DNA from: Candidatus Buchananbacteria bacterium RIFCSPLOWO2_02_FULL_46_11b
GTDB taxonomy: Bacteria > Patescibacteriota > Patescibacteriia > Buchananbacterales > UBA6539
Assembly (NCBI GenBank): GCA_001817615.1
Contig: MHIR01000023.1
Span: 5,313 to 32,091, forward strand
Length of the DNA: 26,779 nt
Direction of reading: 5' to 3'
The translations under genes were made by a program, and so were the position numbers. The notes below the pieces were generated by a model. The model saw only the letters and a list, made by a program, of their open reading frames with translations. It ran no database searches and was not told the DNA's origin. Positions 5,399 through 13,510 of the stretch are shown here, one piece after another (the stretch's first letter is position 1; every line of letters begins with the position of its first letter).

Positions 5399-7426
5399 CT
5401 ATCTAAGTAAATCTAACAAATCCGCCTCTTTAATTATCTTCACCCCTAATTCCTTCGCCTTATCAAACTTTGATCCCGGATTTTCTCCCGCCACGACAAA
5501 ATCGGTATTTTTGGAAACCGAGGAAATCCAATCCCCGCCCGCGGCCCGGATTTTTTCTTTGGCTTGTTCGCGGCTCAAAGACGCCAGCGTGCCGGTCACC
5601 ACAATTTTTTTATCGGCCAAAGGCCCTTCTTTATTGATTGCTTTTTGTTTAGCCGCAATCACGCCGGCGGAAATTAAATCCGCCACCAGCGCTTGATTTT
5701 GCTTATCGGCAAACCAGCCAATAATGCTTTGGCCCACGACCGGGCCGATGTCATTAATATTCTCCAAATCTTTTTCTTGAACCGCCAGCAATCTTTCTAT
5801 GCTGCCAAAATACTCGGCCAAGGCCAGAGCGGTTTCTTCGCCCACATGGGGAATGCCCAGGGCGTAAATCAGCCGCGGCAGGGTGGTTTTTTTGGCCTGA
5901 ACAATGGCGGCCACCAGATTATCCGCGGATTTTTCCGCGAAGCGCTCCAGGGGCAATAAATCGTCTTTGGTTAATCTGAAAATATCCGCCGCGTTTTTCA
6001 GCAAGCCCTCGGCCATCAGCTGAATCACGATTTTTTGGCCCAGACCGTCAATGTCAAAAGCTTTTTTGGAAACAAAATGAATTAAATTTCTTTGCTTTTG
6101 GGCAAAACAATTTTTATTCACGCAAAAAAACGCCACCGACTCTTCCCGGCCTTTTTCGGCTATGATTTTTTTCTCCACCGCCGAACCGCAAACCGGGCAA
6201 AGCTTCGGCATTCTAAATTCTTTTTCTTTGCCGGTTCTCATTTTTAATAAAACCGAAACCACTTCGGGAATGATTTCGCCGGCTTTTCTGATGACCACGG
6301 TATCGCCGATTTTTAAGCCCAATCTTTTGATTTGGTCAATATTGTGCAAAGTCGCGCGCTTGACCACCGTCCCGGCCAATTTTACCGGCTTTAAATGGGC
6401 CACCGGCGTCAAAGTGCCCAGCCGGCCGATTTGCACGGAAATTTCTTCAACCACGGTCGTCACTTCCTCGGCCGGAAATTTAAAAGCCATCGCCCAGCGC
6501 GGCGCTTTGCCGACATAGCCCAGAAGATTTTGGTAATCGCGGCGGTTGGTTTTAATCACGATGCCGTCAATCCAATACGGCTCCCGGCGCCGCCGCTTCT
6601 GCCATTCCGACCAAAAAGCCATAATCTCCCGGATATTGCCGCAGACGCGAAAATATGGATTGACTTTGAAGCCCAGCTCTTTTAAAGCCTTTAATTCTTC
6701 TTGCTGGGTTTTCGGCAAATCCTCTTGGCCGCCGGACCAGTCATAAACAAAGCAATCAAGCTTTCTTTGGGCCACGACTTTGGAATCAAGCTGCCGGATC
6801 GTGCCGGCCGCGGCGTTTCGGGGATTGGCGAATTCCGCCTCGCCGGCGATTTGGCGCCGCCGGTTGATTTCGGCCAGCTGTTTTTCGGAAAGCCAAACTT
6901 CGCCTTCCACAATGATATCAACGGGCTTTTTCAAACGCAAAGGCAGGCTGTTGATGGTTTTGATGTTTTGGGTTACGTCTTCGCCGATTAAGCCGTCGCC
7001 GCGGGTGGCGGCTAATTTCAGCAGGCCCTTTTCGTAGGTAAAAACAATATGCAAGCCGTCAATTTTTAATTCGCAGACAAAATCAAGCCGGGGCTTTTCC
7101 CCCAGCTCTTTTTCCAGCATTTTTTCCAGCCGTTTTAGCCAGTCTTTAATTTCCTGCTCGGAGAACGCGTCGTTAAACGACCACTGCCTGACTTCATGTT
7201 TGACCTTGGTAAATTTTTCCAGCGGCCGGCCGCCGATGCGGACCAGGGGCGAATCGGGCCGCTTTAGCCCGGGAAACCGCTTTTCCAATTCTGAAAGCTC
7301 GCGCTGGAGGGAATCATAAACCGCGTCCGAAATCGTCGGATCGTCCAGGACATGGTAGCGGTAGCGCAGGTCGTCAATCTGCGTGATTAATTTATCAATG
7401 CGTATTTTGGCTTCAGCTTTGGTCAT
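5399..7426 (-). CDS. ligA: NAD-dependent DNA ligase
   Basis: The product has 675 residues, the normal LigA length. It seals nicks in replication and repair using NAD+. The layout is: domain Ia (about 1-60) with YHVLDDPTISDAVYDSLQRELSELE; adenylation domain with active-site Lys121 in CELKIDG; OB domain with GRLGTLTPVAHLKPV (about 334-348) and RKAGEIIPEV; a Cys4 zinc finger with Cys410, 413, 435 and 440; helix-hairpin-helix region (about 450-590); and a C-terminal BRCT domain (about 600-675, IVVTGTLASLSREQAKEKIRAAGG). The usual PMLSL-x-NAF motif reads VRQWSFNDAFS here (79-89), a visible variant. The start at 7426 fits the domain Ia beginning. It is preceded by a long word-repeat hairpin with no obvious consensus promoter, and ended by the terminator at 5350-5389. 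Confidence 0.97.
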   Translation of the reverse strand: MTKAEAKIRIDKLITQIDDLRYRYHVLDDPTISDAVYDSLQRELSELEKRFPGLKRPDSPLVRIGGRPLEKFTKVKHEVRQWSFNDAFSEQEIKDWLKRLEKMLEKELGEKPRLDFVCELKIDGLHIVFTYEKGLLKLAATRGDGLIGEDVTQNIKTINSLPLRLKKPVDIIVEGEVWLSEKQLAEINRRRQIAGEAEFANPRNAAAGTIRQLDSKVVAQRKLDCFVYDWSGGQEDLPKTQQEELKALKELGFKVNPYFRVCGNIREIMAFWSEWQKRRRREPYWIDGIVIKTNRRDYQNLLGYVGKAPRWAMAFKFPAEEVTTVVEEISVQIGRLGTLTPVAHLKPVKLAGTVVKRATLHNIDQIKRLGLKIGDTVVIRKAGEIIPEVVSVLLKMRTGKEKEFRMPKLCPVCGSAVEKKIIAEKGREESVAFFCVNKNCFAQKQRNLIHFVSKKAFDIDGLGQKIVIQLMAEGLLKNAADIFRLTKDDLLPLERFAEKSADNLVAAIVQAKKTTLPRLIYALGIPHVGEETALALAEYFGSIERLLAVQEKDLENINDIGPVVGQSIIGWFADKQNQALVADLISAGVIAAKQKAINKEGPLADKKIVVTGTLASLSREQAKEKIRAAGGDWISSVSKNTDFVVAGENPGSKFDKAKELGVKIIKEADLLDLLR

Positions 7427-7436
7427 ATTGGTTAAT

Positions 7437-7552
7437 ACAATAAAACAATAAAGCCATAAAACAATAAAACACTCGGTAAATATTTTGTTTTATTGCTTTA
7501 TTGTTTTATGGTTTTATTGACCTATCGCTTTATTGTTTTATTGCTTTATTGA
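7437..7552. repeat. Inverted word repeat upstream of ligA (AAACAATAAAGC family)
   Basis: It consists of two arms of about 34 bases built from AATAAAACAATAAAGC words and their complements around an AT-rich loop, plus an extra repeat half toward 7550. It fills nearly the whole space between the pilX-like stop and the ligA start. The same words occur inside the 5' end of the prepilin gene at 10580. Confidence 0.8.
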
Positions 7553-7553
7553 C

Positions 7554-8501
7554 TTACTTCACGATAGGCTGCTCGGAAAAAACCACGAAGTCATACAGGC
7601 CGGAGAGCGGCGGCCGCATCGGCGTTTTGGCCCGGACCAATTGGGAGGAATTGCCAAAAATCGCTTTGGCGCCGATATCCAGCCGGCTGGGAATATCAAG
7701 CTTATTTTCTTCCGCCATCGGCTCCTCGGTTTTGTCATAAATGCTTATTTTAAAAATTCCAGGCAAAGGATCGGGAAAAACATTGTTGCTTAAGCGCAGG
7801 ACATAAGAGCAATTCGGATTAATCGGCAGGCAATCCAGACTGGACTTGTCGCAAATCGCCGTTCGATAGCCGCTTGACGAATAACCGCTTGATTCGTCGT
7901 AAATAATCGGCAGGAAGTTCCGGCTAATGGTCGGCCAGGACGGCGCCGGCAAAGAACAATCGGCCGTGCCGCCCAAAAGCCAGGTTAAATTATTCAGTTC
8001 CCCGTAAATTGTCGTGTTAACATTGGCCTGGCCAATCACCAAAAACGATTCAATTTGAGTTTGGGCTTCGCCGGTTTTATAGGGATTAAAAAGATCAATT
8101 TGAACCGATTCGCCGGCCGGCAAATTAACCGCGACTTCTTTTTCATTATTAACCGCAATATCCCAATCTCCTTTTGGCCAAAAAAGATTTCCCTGGCTTT
8201 TCGTAATGCAGCTAAGCCTCGGGCTGATAACCGAGCAAGAACCGTCCGCCTGGCAAAATGAGCCCGCGGCCATTGAGCCGCAATCCCAAACCGCTTCCAG
8301 GCGCCTGACCTGATGCAAAGCGCGCTCCAGGCCGGATTCGGCCAGATAAAAAGCCTGCATGGACTGGTCAATCAGCCGCGATTGCTGAATTTCGCGCAAA
8401 ATCAAAGCGCCGAAAATCGCCGAGGTGCTTAAAATCGCCGTGACGATCAGAATCACCAGAAGCAAGATTACGCCTGATTGTTTTTTGCTCCCTAAAGCCA
8501 T
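7554..8501 (-). CDS. PilX/PulK-like minor pilin component
   Basis: The product has 315 residues. The N-terminus MALGSKKQSG-VILLLVILIVTAILSTSAIF has a short basic leader, a Gly before the likely cleavage site and one hydrophobic helix. The next segment (LIDQSMQAFYLAESGLERALHQV) matches the AFYLAESGLE motif of PilX N-terminal proteins. The Glu at +5 of normal pilins is absent, as in GspK/PulK-type tip components. A large exported domain with cysteines (CGSMAAGSFCQADGSC, CDKSSLDC) follows. Last of the minor pilin genes, 106 bases after the pilW-like gene, possibly with its own promoter (8560-8568). It probably forms the pilus tip or initiation complex with the three prepilins upstream. Confidence 0.75.
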   Translation of the reverse strand: MALGSKKQSGVILLLVILIVTAILSTSAIFGALILREIQQSRLIDQSMQAFYLAESGLERALHQVRRLEAVWDCGSMAAGSFCQADGSCSVISPRLSCITKSQGNLFWPKGDWDIAVNNEKEVAVNLPAGESVQIDLFNPYKTGEAQTQIESFLVIGQANVNTTIYGELNNLTWLLGGTADCSLPAPSWPTISRNFLPIIYDESSGYSSSGYRTAICDKSSLDCLPINPNCSYVLRLSNNVFPDPLPGIFKISIYDKTEEPMAEENKLDIPSRLDIGAKAIFGNSSQLVRAKTPMRPPLSGLYDFVVFSEQPIVK

Positions 8502-8521
8502 AATTATCGGATAAATATTAG

Positions 8522-8554
8522 AAGTAAATTTAGAAGCTATTTGTTAATTTACTT
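8522..8554. repeat. Inverted repeat AAGTAAATT / AATTTACTT
   Basis: A 9-bp perfect stem with a 15-base loop lies in the leader of the pilX-like gene. It has no GC content to act as a terminator; its role is unknown. Confidence 0.5.
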
Positions 8555-8559
8555 ATTAT

Positions 8560-8568
8560 TTTATAACA
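8560..8568 (-). promoter_or_regulatory. Possible extended -10 promoter for pilX-like gene
   Basis: TGTTATAAA (8568-8560) resembles an extended -10; no good -35 is seen. It would give a leader of about 50 nt that includes the inverted repeat at 8522-8554. Confidence 0.35.
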
Positions 8569-8607
8569 CCCGGCTTATTTATAAATTGAATCTTTAAATA
8601 GAAAAAA

Positions 8608-9342
8608 TCAACGTTTATAAACCCGGCTGGAAACCGTGGTTTGCAAATACAAAGTTTTTATTTCCTGGGCCCGGGCGGCCACGGATTGAAAACCCAGGAC
8701 AATCGTTGCCCGCGGCTGGAAATTAAACGGCCGGCAAAGATTTTGGCCTAAATCTTGATTTAATTCGCAATTATTAGACTGGCAGGAAGCGGCGCTATCG
8801 CATAAACAGTAGCCGGACAAATTGCTTGGATTGCGGTCGTCAATCGTGCAGCCCAGCGCCGCGCTTTGGCAGCCGACGACTTCGCCGGCCTGGTTGGTAT
8901 TGCACCTTTCTTCGGCAAAAGGATTGGTCGTCGGATTAATATAAAAATCAAACTTGGTCACGATTACTTGATTTTTTTCAGTCAAGGCAAAACGGCCGCC
9001 GCCTTCAGCCTGATAAATCACGCCATTTTCAAGCGAGTAGCGCAAATTATTGCCCGCCTGGTCAATTAAAGCCAGGCTGTTTACCGGCTGGCTAAGATCG
9101 CTGGCGCGGTCTTCATAATAGCCGTAATCAATTTCCGAAGTCCTGATTTTCTGGGCCATTGATTCCAGGACATAGCGCAGATTGGCCAAAACTTGCTGGC
9201 GGCTGCCGGTTTGGCGCTGGGCCTGCATGGCCAAAATAAAAACATTAAGCACGATCAGCGTCAAAACGGAAAATATCGCGATGACCACGACCATCTCCAT
9301 TAGAGTAAAACCAAAATTTTTCCCCTTTTTATTTCCAGGCAT
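8608..9342 (-). CDS. Type IV prepilin-like minor pilin (PilW/GspJ-like)
   Basis: The product has 244 residues from ATG at 9342. The prepilin signal is MPGNKKGKNFG-FTLMEMVVVIAIFSVLTLIVLNVF, with an 11-residue leader, Phe at +1 and Glu at +5. The region after the helix (RQQVLANLRYVLESMAQKIRTSEIDYGYYED) resembles PilW/GspJ. The C-terminal half is cysteine-rich (CNTNQAGEVVGCQSAALGC, CLCDSAASC). The frame stays open upstream to 9432, but those 30 codons lie in the upstream gene and lack sense as a leader, so 9342 is chosen. It overlaps the preceding prepilin gene by 14 bases (translational coupling), with GGAAG about 10 bases before ATG. Confidence 0.85.
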   Translation of the reverse strand: MPGNKKGKNFGFTLMEMVVVIAIFSVLTLIVLNVFILAMQAQRQTGSRQQVLANLRYVLESMAQKIRTSEIDYGYYEDRASDLSQPVNSLALIDQAGNNLRYSLENGVIYQAEGGGRFALTEKNQVIVTKFDFYINPTTNPFAEERCNTNQAGEVVGCQSAALGCTIDDRNPSNLSGYCLCDSAASCQSNNCELNQDLGQNLCRPFNFQPRATIVLGFQSVAARAQEIKTLYLQTTVSSRVYKR

Positions 9343-9919
9343 ATAATAATTCTTCCAAAACGACTTGCCGCGTCCGCTTGTTTTCCGGCCAGCCAACCAC
9401 GGCGCCGGCTTTAAGGCCGATCTTTCTTTCATTGGCTTCGCGGTCGCAAGAATCTTTAATTGATTCGGCGCCGTCAGCCGCCAGGCAAATATCGCTTAAA
9501 TTTAAATGGCGCGAAAACAGAGCGGGCGGGCCGCTGTTTTTATCATGGCTGTAAATTTTTTTGCCGGCGGAAAAATAAAGCCGCTCGTCATATTCTTCGC
9601 CGGCAAAAATAAGCCGCCACTGATTAAGGGAAGCGTCAAAAAAAACAATCGCTTTGGCGCCGCCGTCAAGGCCAAAGTCCCAATCTTGCCCGGCCAAGGA
9701 ATTGGAATCGCGCAGATGGCGCACGACTTCAATTTCTTCCCGGGCCAGATTATTGGCCATAATTTGCAATTCGCTTTCTTTTTGGCCGGCGATATTGCTG
9801 AAAACTAAGGATAAAACCGCGGAAACCACGGCCAATAAAATGGCGATGGCCACGATGGTTTCCATTAAGCTTTGGCCCCGGGGAGATTTTTTAATTTTTT
9901 TCAGTCTAATAAAGGCCAT
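9329..9919 (-). CDS. Type IV prepilin-like minor pilin (PilV/GspI-like)
   Basis: The product has 196 residues from ATG at 9919. The signal is MAFIRLKKIKKSPRG-QSLMETIVAIAILLAVVSAVLSLVF: a 15-residue basic leader, Gly-1, Gln at +1 (Phe or Met is more usual) and Glu at +5. After the helix, ESELQIMANNLAREEIEVVRHLRDS resembles the PilV/GspI conserved A-x-x-LA-x-E-x-x-E-x-x-R pattern. The frame is open to 9985, but the 14-base overlap with the preceding gene's end (9906) and the quality of the leader favour 9919. It sits within the minor-pilin string and ends 14 bases into the next gene. Confidence 0.85.
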   Translation of the reverse strand: MAFIRLKKIKKSPRGQSLMETIVAIAILLAVVSAVLSLVFSNIAGQKESELQIMANNLAREEIEVVRHLRDSNSLAGQDWDFGLDGGAKAIVFFDASLNQWRLIFAGEEYDERLYFSAGKKIYSHDKNSGPPALFSRHLNLSDICLAADGAESIKDSCDREANERKIGLKAGAVVGWPENKRTRQVVLEELLYAWK

Positions 9920-10580
9920 AATTAACCGCGCCGGACAGCAGGGAGACATAAAAATATCCCCGCCGGCCGGATTTAACATGTTCAATCATCCCGCCGACAT
10001 ACTTAAATTGATTGCCCGCCCCGTCAGCCGCCGGTACGGCCATAATGCTGTTGGGCAAAGAAAAAATAATTTCCAAAGACGGACTGGGTTTTTCCGGAAT
10101 TCCAAGATTCTGCCAAGGACTTTGATCAAGCCCGAGGGGAAACGGCTTGTCCGCTTCCGGTTCAACCAGGCCAGATAAAGAAATAATTTTTATATTGCCG
10201 ATTTCTTGGGGATTATTGGGCAGGCTGGGTTTGGGTACAGCGGCGTAAGCGGGCAAAACCGCGAAAGATTCGTATGATTGGCGGCCTTTTATAAAACGGA
10301 TGCCATAGCCATCGGTTGTCGTGCCGGCCGGATAAACGGCGGGATCAACCAGCAACTGGCCGGCCAGGCTCTTGGTCCGAACCGAAGTGATGCCTTCAAC
10401 CAATTGCTTTAAATTAACGTCAATTTCCTGGCTTCTTTGGCCGGCCCGAAAATTCGGCAAAACCGCGAGCATGAGCAAAGTGATAATAAACAAAGACACC
10501 AAAGCCTCGGGCAAAGAGAAGCCTTGTTTTTGTTTTATTGCTTTATTGTTTTTTTGTTTTATTGTTTTTTTGAATAGCAT
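9906..10580 (-). CDS. Type IV prepilin-like minor pilin (FimT/GspH-like)
   Basis: The product has 224 residues. The signal is G-FSLPEALVSLFIITLLMLAVLPNF after a leader of 20 residues, with Phe at +1 and Glu at +5. The following helix (EIDVNLKQLVEGITSVRTKSLAG) suits a GspH/FimT minor pilin. The leader KKTIKQKNNKAIKQKQ is encoded by AACAATAAAGC/AAAACAA words, the same low-complexity family that forms the spacer hairpin at 7437-7552, so the repeat has been taken into the coding region. ATG overlaps the pilD stop by one base (TAATG), indicating coupled translation. Confidence 0.85.
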   Translation of the reverse strand: MLFKKTIKQKNNKAIKQKQGFSLPEALVSLFIITLLMLAVLPNFRAGQRSQEIDVNLKQLVEGITSVRTKSLAGQLLVDPAVYPAGTTTDGYGIRFIKGRQSYESFAVLPAYAAVPKPSLPNNPQEIGNIKIISLSGLVEPEADKPFPLGLDQSPWQNLGIPEKPSPSLEIIFSLPNSIMAVPAADGAGNQFKYVGGMIEHVKSGRRGYFYVSLLSGAVNYGLY

Positions 10581-11329
10581 TAATAATAAGTTAAATTAAG
10601 ATACCAGGCCAAAATCGGCCGGCCGTAAATCAAAGCGATAAACGTCCCGGCGGCCAAAAACGGGCCGAAGGGAATTTCTGAAGACATCGCTTTCTTTTTC
10701 CGGGCCAGTAAAACCAGGCTGACGCCGGCGCCGATCAGATAGGCTAAAAACAGCGCCACCAATAAATATTGCCAGCCCAGCATCAGGCCCATCAGCGCGC
10801 CCAGGCGGATATCGCCGTCTCCCACCCAGCGGCCCCGGGAAATAAGGTACTGCGACCCGAAGAAGCCGGCGCCCAAAACCGCGGCCAAAATCAGATTCCA
10901 AAACCCCAATTTCAGATAAAGGCCGGCAAAAAACGCGAAAATCATGGCCGGCAGCGCAACTTCATCCGGAATCTGACGATACTTCAAATCATAAACAAAA
11001 ATCACCAGCAAAACCGCAGTCAAAATCGCGCTGGCCCAAAATCTGAAAGTCAGGCCGAAATGCCAATAAAGAAATAAAAAAATCAGGCCCGCGGACAATT
11101 CCACCAAGGGATGCTCCAAACTAATCGGCTTTCGGCATTGCCGGCAGCGTCCGCCGAGAAGAGCAAAGCTCAAAAGCGGGATATTGTCATGCCAGGCAAT
11201 CGGTTTTTTGCATTGAGGGCAAAAAGACCGGCCGAAAAGGAATGATTTTCCCAGTTTTAGCCGAAAAATCACGACATTCAAGAAGCTGCCGACGGCCAGG
11301 CCGAGGAGGAAGACGAGTGTAGCAAACAT
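10580..11329 (-). CDS. pilD: Prepilin leader peptidase / N-methyltransferase
   Basis: The product has 249 residues from ATG at 11329. This integral membrane aspartic protease cleaves prepilins after Gly and methylates the new N-terminus. The tetra-Cys N-terminal domain has Cys37, Cys40, Cys62 and Cys65 (CPQC, CRQC) around the HDNIPLLSF motif. The catalytic aspartates are Asp114 (FVYDLKYRQIPDE) and one in GDGD (171-173). Several membrane helices are visible. The frame extends to GTG 11383 or ATG 11380, but those added residues (NLSLVSCHLSL) are encoded by CTTGTCT-type spacer repeats, and a promoter -10 ends at 11388. If the start is leaderless, ATG 11380 is the alternative start. It heads the minor-pilin cluster. 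Confidence 0.93.
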   Translation of the reverse strand: MFATLVFLLGLAVGSFLNVVIFRLKLGKSFLFGRSFCPQCKKPIAWHDNIPLLSFALLGGRCRQCRKPISLEHPLVELSAGLIFLFLYWHFGLTFRFWASAILTAVLLVIFVYDLKYRQIPDEVALPAMIFAFFAGLYLKLGFWNLILAAVLGAGFFGSQYLISRGRWVGDGDIRLGALMGLMLGWQYLLVALFLAYLIGAGVSLVLLARKKKAMSSEIPFGPFLAAGTFIALIYGRPILAWYLNLTYY

Positions 11330-11331
11330 AG

Positions 11332-11521
11332 GTAGAGACAAGTGACAAGAAACAAGCGACAAGTTGCCATTATTTCGCATCACTATTATTATACCACAAA
11401 AATTAGTTTATAGCTACTTTTCTGACTCATTATTTTTATTCTAAAATTCCCCATTTTTAAACTTTCATAATATCACATGAGTAGCTTTAGTCCTTGTCTC
11501 TTGTCTCTTGTCGCTTGTTAT
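11332..11521. repeat. Inverted word-repeat arms (CTTGTCT / AGACAAG family) flanking pilD promoter
   Basis: The left arm (11332-11364) consists of GACAAGTGACAAG-type words and the right arm (11490-11521) of CTTGTCTCTTGTCTCTTG words, its complement. They flank the pilD promoter region. The same words appear at 19325-19415 before pilC. Confidence 0.75.
11388..11398 (-). promoter_or_regulatory. Promoter (TGTGGTATAAT extended -10) of pilD cluster
   Basis: TGTGGTATAAT reads 11398 to 11388 on the minus strand. No good -35 is present. The predicted start falls at about 11381, at the upstream GTG/ATG codons, so either the message is leaderless from ATG 11380 or it has an about 50-nt leader before ATG 11329. 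The identical 11-mer occurs at 18006-18016 and 25561-25571. Confidence 0.65.
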
Positions 11522-11553
11522 ACTTACAAAGTAAAACTAAGGCAGGGCTCACC

Positions 11554-13500
11554 CTACTCCCCCAGCCATTCCCGGCGGTAATCCAAAAACCTCACGTACT
11601 CATGGCTGAAAGGCAGATTATCCAAAAGCACGGCTTTCGCCAAATATTTTTGCGATTCGGCCTTATGGCCGGCGGTCAGGTAATAAGCCGCCAGATTATA
11701 ATAATAATGGGCCGCCATTCCCTTGACCGGATATTCGCTTAATTCGTCAACTTCGGCCAAATTCCGAATGGCGGAAAAATCGCCCGGCAATTTCGCTTTT
11801 CTGGCTTCCGCCAGGCTCGGATAAATCCTGAAAACATAGCCGTTGGACAAGCCGAATAATTTCTTATCATTGCTTTTTCGGGTCACGGCGAAATTGGTGT
11901 AAATCGGCCGGTCTTTAATCACTTCATTAAGCAAATTGAATATTACCCGGTTTCTTTCGTCTAAGCTAAGTTTGATATAATCGGCCGGATAAACAAGCTG
12001 GACGTCTTTCCGGAAAAAATTATGGTCGGAAACCACGGCCACGTCCGGCCGGAAATTTTCCACCAGTTTCAGGTAAATCAGGGAAAAAAGCTCGGTATCG
12101 GCCTGCAAGCTCCCGTCAAAAGCAAAAAAATAAACGCCGTTTGGCTCCAAACCGGCCAATAAATTTTTCGTGTAATCGTAATTCAGCCAAAAATCGCTTA
12201 AATCATTGGCGCGGTAATTGGCAATGACAAAATCAACCGGCAGGGAAAGCAAAACCAGAATGAAAGCGATTTGCGCGGTTTTTAAAATCCGCGCCGAACG
12301 TTTGGCCAAAAACGCGGTTAAAAAACCATACAGATAATCAAGGATTACGGCCAGCCAAAAAGCGGCGATTAAAAACGCCGGCAGATAATAAACCCGGTAG
12401 GTATAGCTGATGCCGGCCCCAAAGCCGAATTTCCGCAGATAAATGATGCCCAGGCTGTTTAGTAAAAATACGCCCGCCGATAAAATAAAAACCGGTCGGT
12501 TGAGGCGCCAAAGATAAATCGCGCCGGCCAGAGCCAAAAAAAGCGCGGGCCAAAAAAATTGCAAAGCGATTTCCACGAAAAAATAAATCACCAGGCCGGT
12601 TTTATCATGCAGGCTGGCCCAGGGAGCGAAATCATGGTATTGGGCGCGGAGGATATGCGTCAGAACGTTTTGCCAGCCGTTAAGCGAAACCCAGACAAAT
12701 TCGGCCTTCTGCCAGGACCGAATCGGCAAAAAGCCGTAAACCGAAAGCCCGGCCAAAAAAAGCAAGAACATTTTTAAAATAATTTTCCAATTCCTGAAAA
12801 TTCTCCGGTCAATAAAACCGGGCAGGCTTAAAGGCAGAAATAAAAGCCAGGCGGTTAAATCCGATAATTTCTTCCAATTCTTCGGCGGCTTAAAGAAAAA
12901 TAATTCTTGGCCGGTTAAAATAACCGGCTGGTTCGGCAAATACCATAAAATATAAACGATAAAGACCGGCGCGAATAAGGCCAGCATCGTGTGATTGGTC
13001 AGGCCCAAACCGTAGAAAAGGGCAAACCAAAGCAAATAAGAATTTTTTTTGTTTTCTCGCCAGCCAAGCAGGATTAAAATCAAAAGCGCGGCAAAAAAAG
13101 AATTCAGGGTGTAGACTTCGGCCAAAACGCTCTGCGACCAAAATGTCGGGCTGAAAGCCAGAAGCAAAGAAGCGCAAAAGGCAACCAGCCGGCTTTTAAC
13201 CAGTTTCCGGGAAACGAAATAAAGCAAAACCGCGGTCAGAGCGCCGAAGACCGCGGACATTAAATTAATCCGCCAGGCAAGCGAACCCAGGGGAATGAAG
13301 GTAAAAAGCTTGGCCAAAATCACCCAGAGCGGATAACCCGAAGGATGAGCAATGCCCAAAGTGTAGGCCGCCGACACGTATTCGCCGCTGTCTTCCATGA
13401 CGATATTCGGCGCCAAAGTGAACAAATAAACCGCCATGACCAGAAAAAAAATCAAGGCGCCGGCCAGAAAATCGCGGTTTATTTCAAGAAATTTTTTCAT
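11554..13500 (-). CDS. DUF2723 GT-C-type membrane protein with C-terminal TPR
   Basis: The product has 648 residues with about a dozen membrane helices in the first 440. The DUF2723 hallmarks are the acidic loop MEDSGEY (35-41) and AHPSGYPLWVILAKLF (51-66), the GT-C-like first extracellular loop with catalytic-type acidic residues. The soluble C-terminal part (about 450-648) ends with a TPR-like helix pair (AAHYYYNLAAYYLTAGHKAESQKYLAKAVLLD). DUF2723 proteins are regarded as protein O-mannosyltransferase-like lipid-linked sugar transferases; the substrate is unknown here. It is the third gene of a three-gene membrane-protein unit, 10 bases after the preceding stop. Confidence 0.85.
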   Translation of the reverse strand: MKKFLEINRDFLAGALIFFLVMAVYLFTLAPNIVMEDSGEYVSAAYTLGIAHPSGYPLWVILAKLFTFIPLGSLAWRINLMSAVFGALTAVLLYFVSRKLVKSRLVAFCASLLLAFSPTFWSQSVLAEVYTLNSFFAALLILILLGWRENKKNSYLLWFALFYGLGLTNHTMLALFAPVFIVYILWYLPNQPVILTGQELFFFKPPKNWKKLSDLTAWLLFLPLSLPGFIDRRIFRNWKIILKMFLLFLAGLSVYGFLPIRSWQKAEFVWVSLNGWQNVLTHILRAQYHDFAPWASLHDKTGLVIYFFVEIALQFFWPALFLALAGAIYLWRLNRPVFILSAGVFLLNSLGIIYLRKFGFGAGISYTYRVYYLPAFLIAAFWLAVILDYLYGFLTAFLAKRSARILKTAQIAFILVLLSLPVDFVIANYRANDLSDFWLNYDYTKNLLAGLEPNGVYFFAFDGSLQADTELFSLIYLKLVENFRPDVAVVSDHNFFRKDVQLVYPADYIKLSLDERNRVIFNLLNEVIKDRPIYTNFAVTRKSNDKKLFGLSNGYVFRIYPSLAEARKAKLPGDFSAIRNLAEVDELSEYPVKGMAAHYYYNLAAYYLTAGHKAESQKYLAKAVLLDNLPFSHEYVRFLDYRREWLGE

Positions 13501-13510
13501 AATTATTGCC

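Noticed and set aside
4924..5406. 160-codon plus-strand frame spanning the two RNA modules
   Set aside because: Its apparent internal protein repeat simply reflects the duplicated RNA module; phenylalanine/proline-rich composition and compensatory stem changes argue for RNA, not protein.
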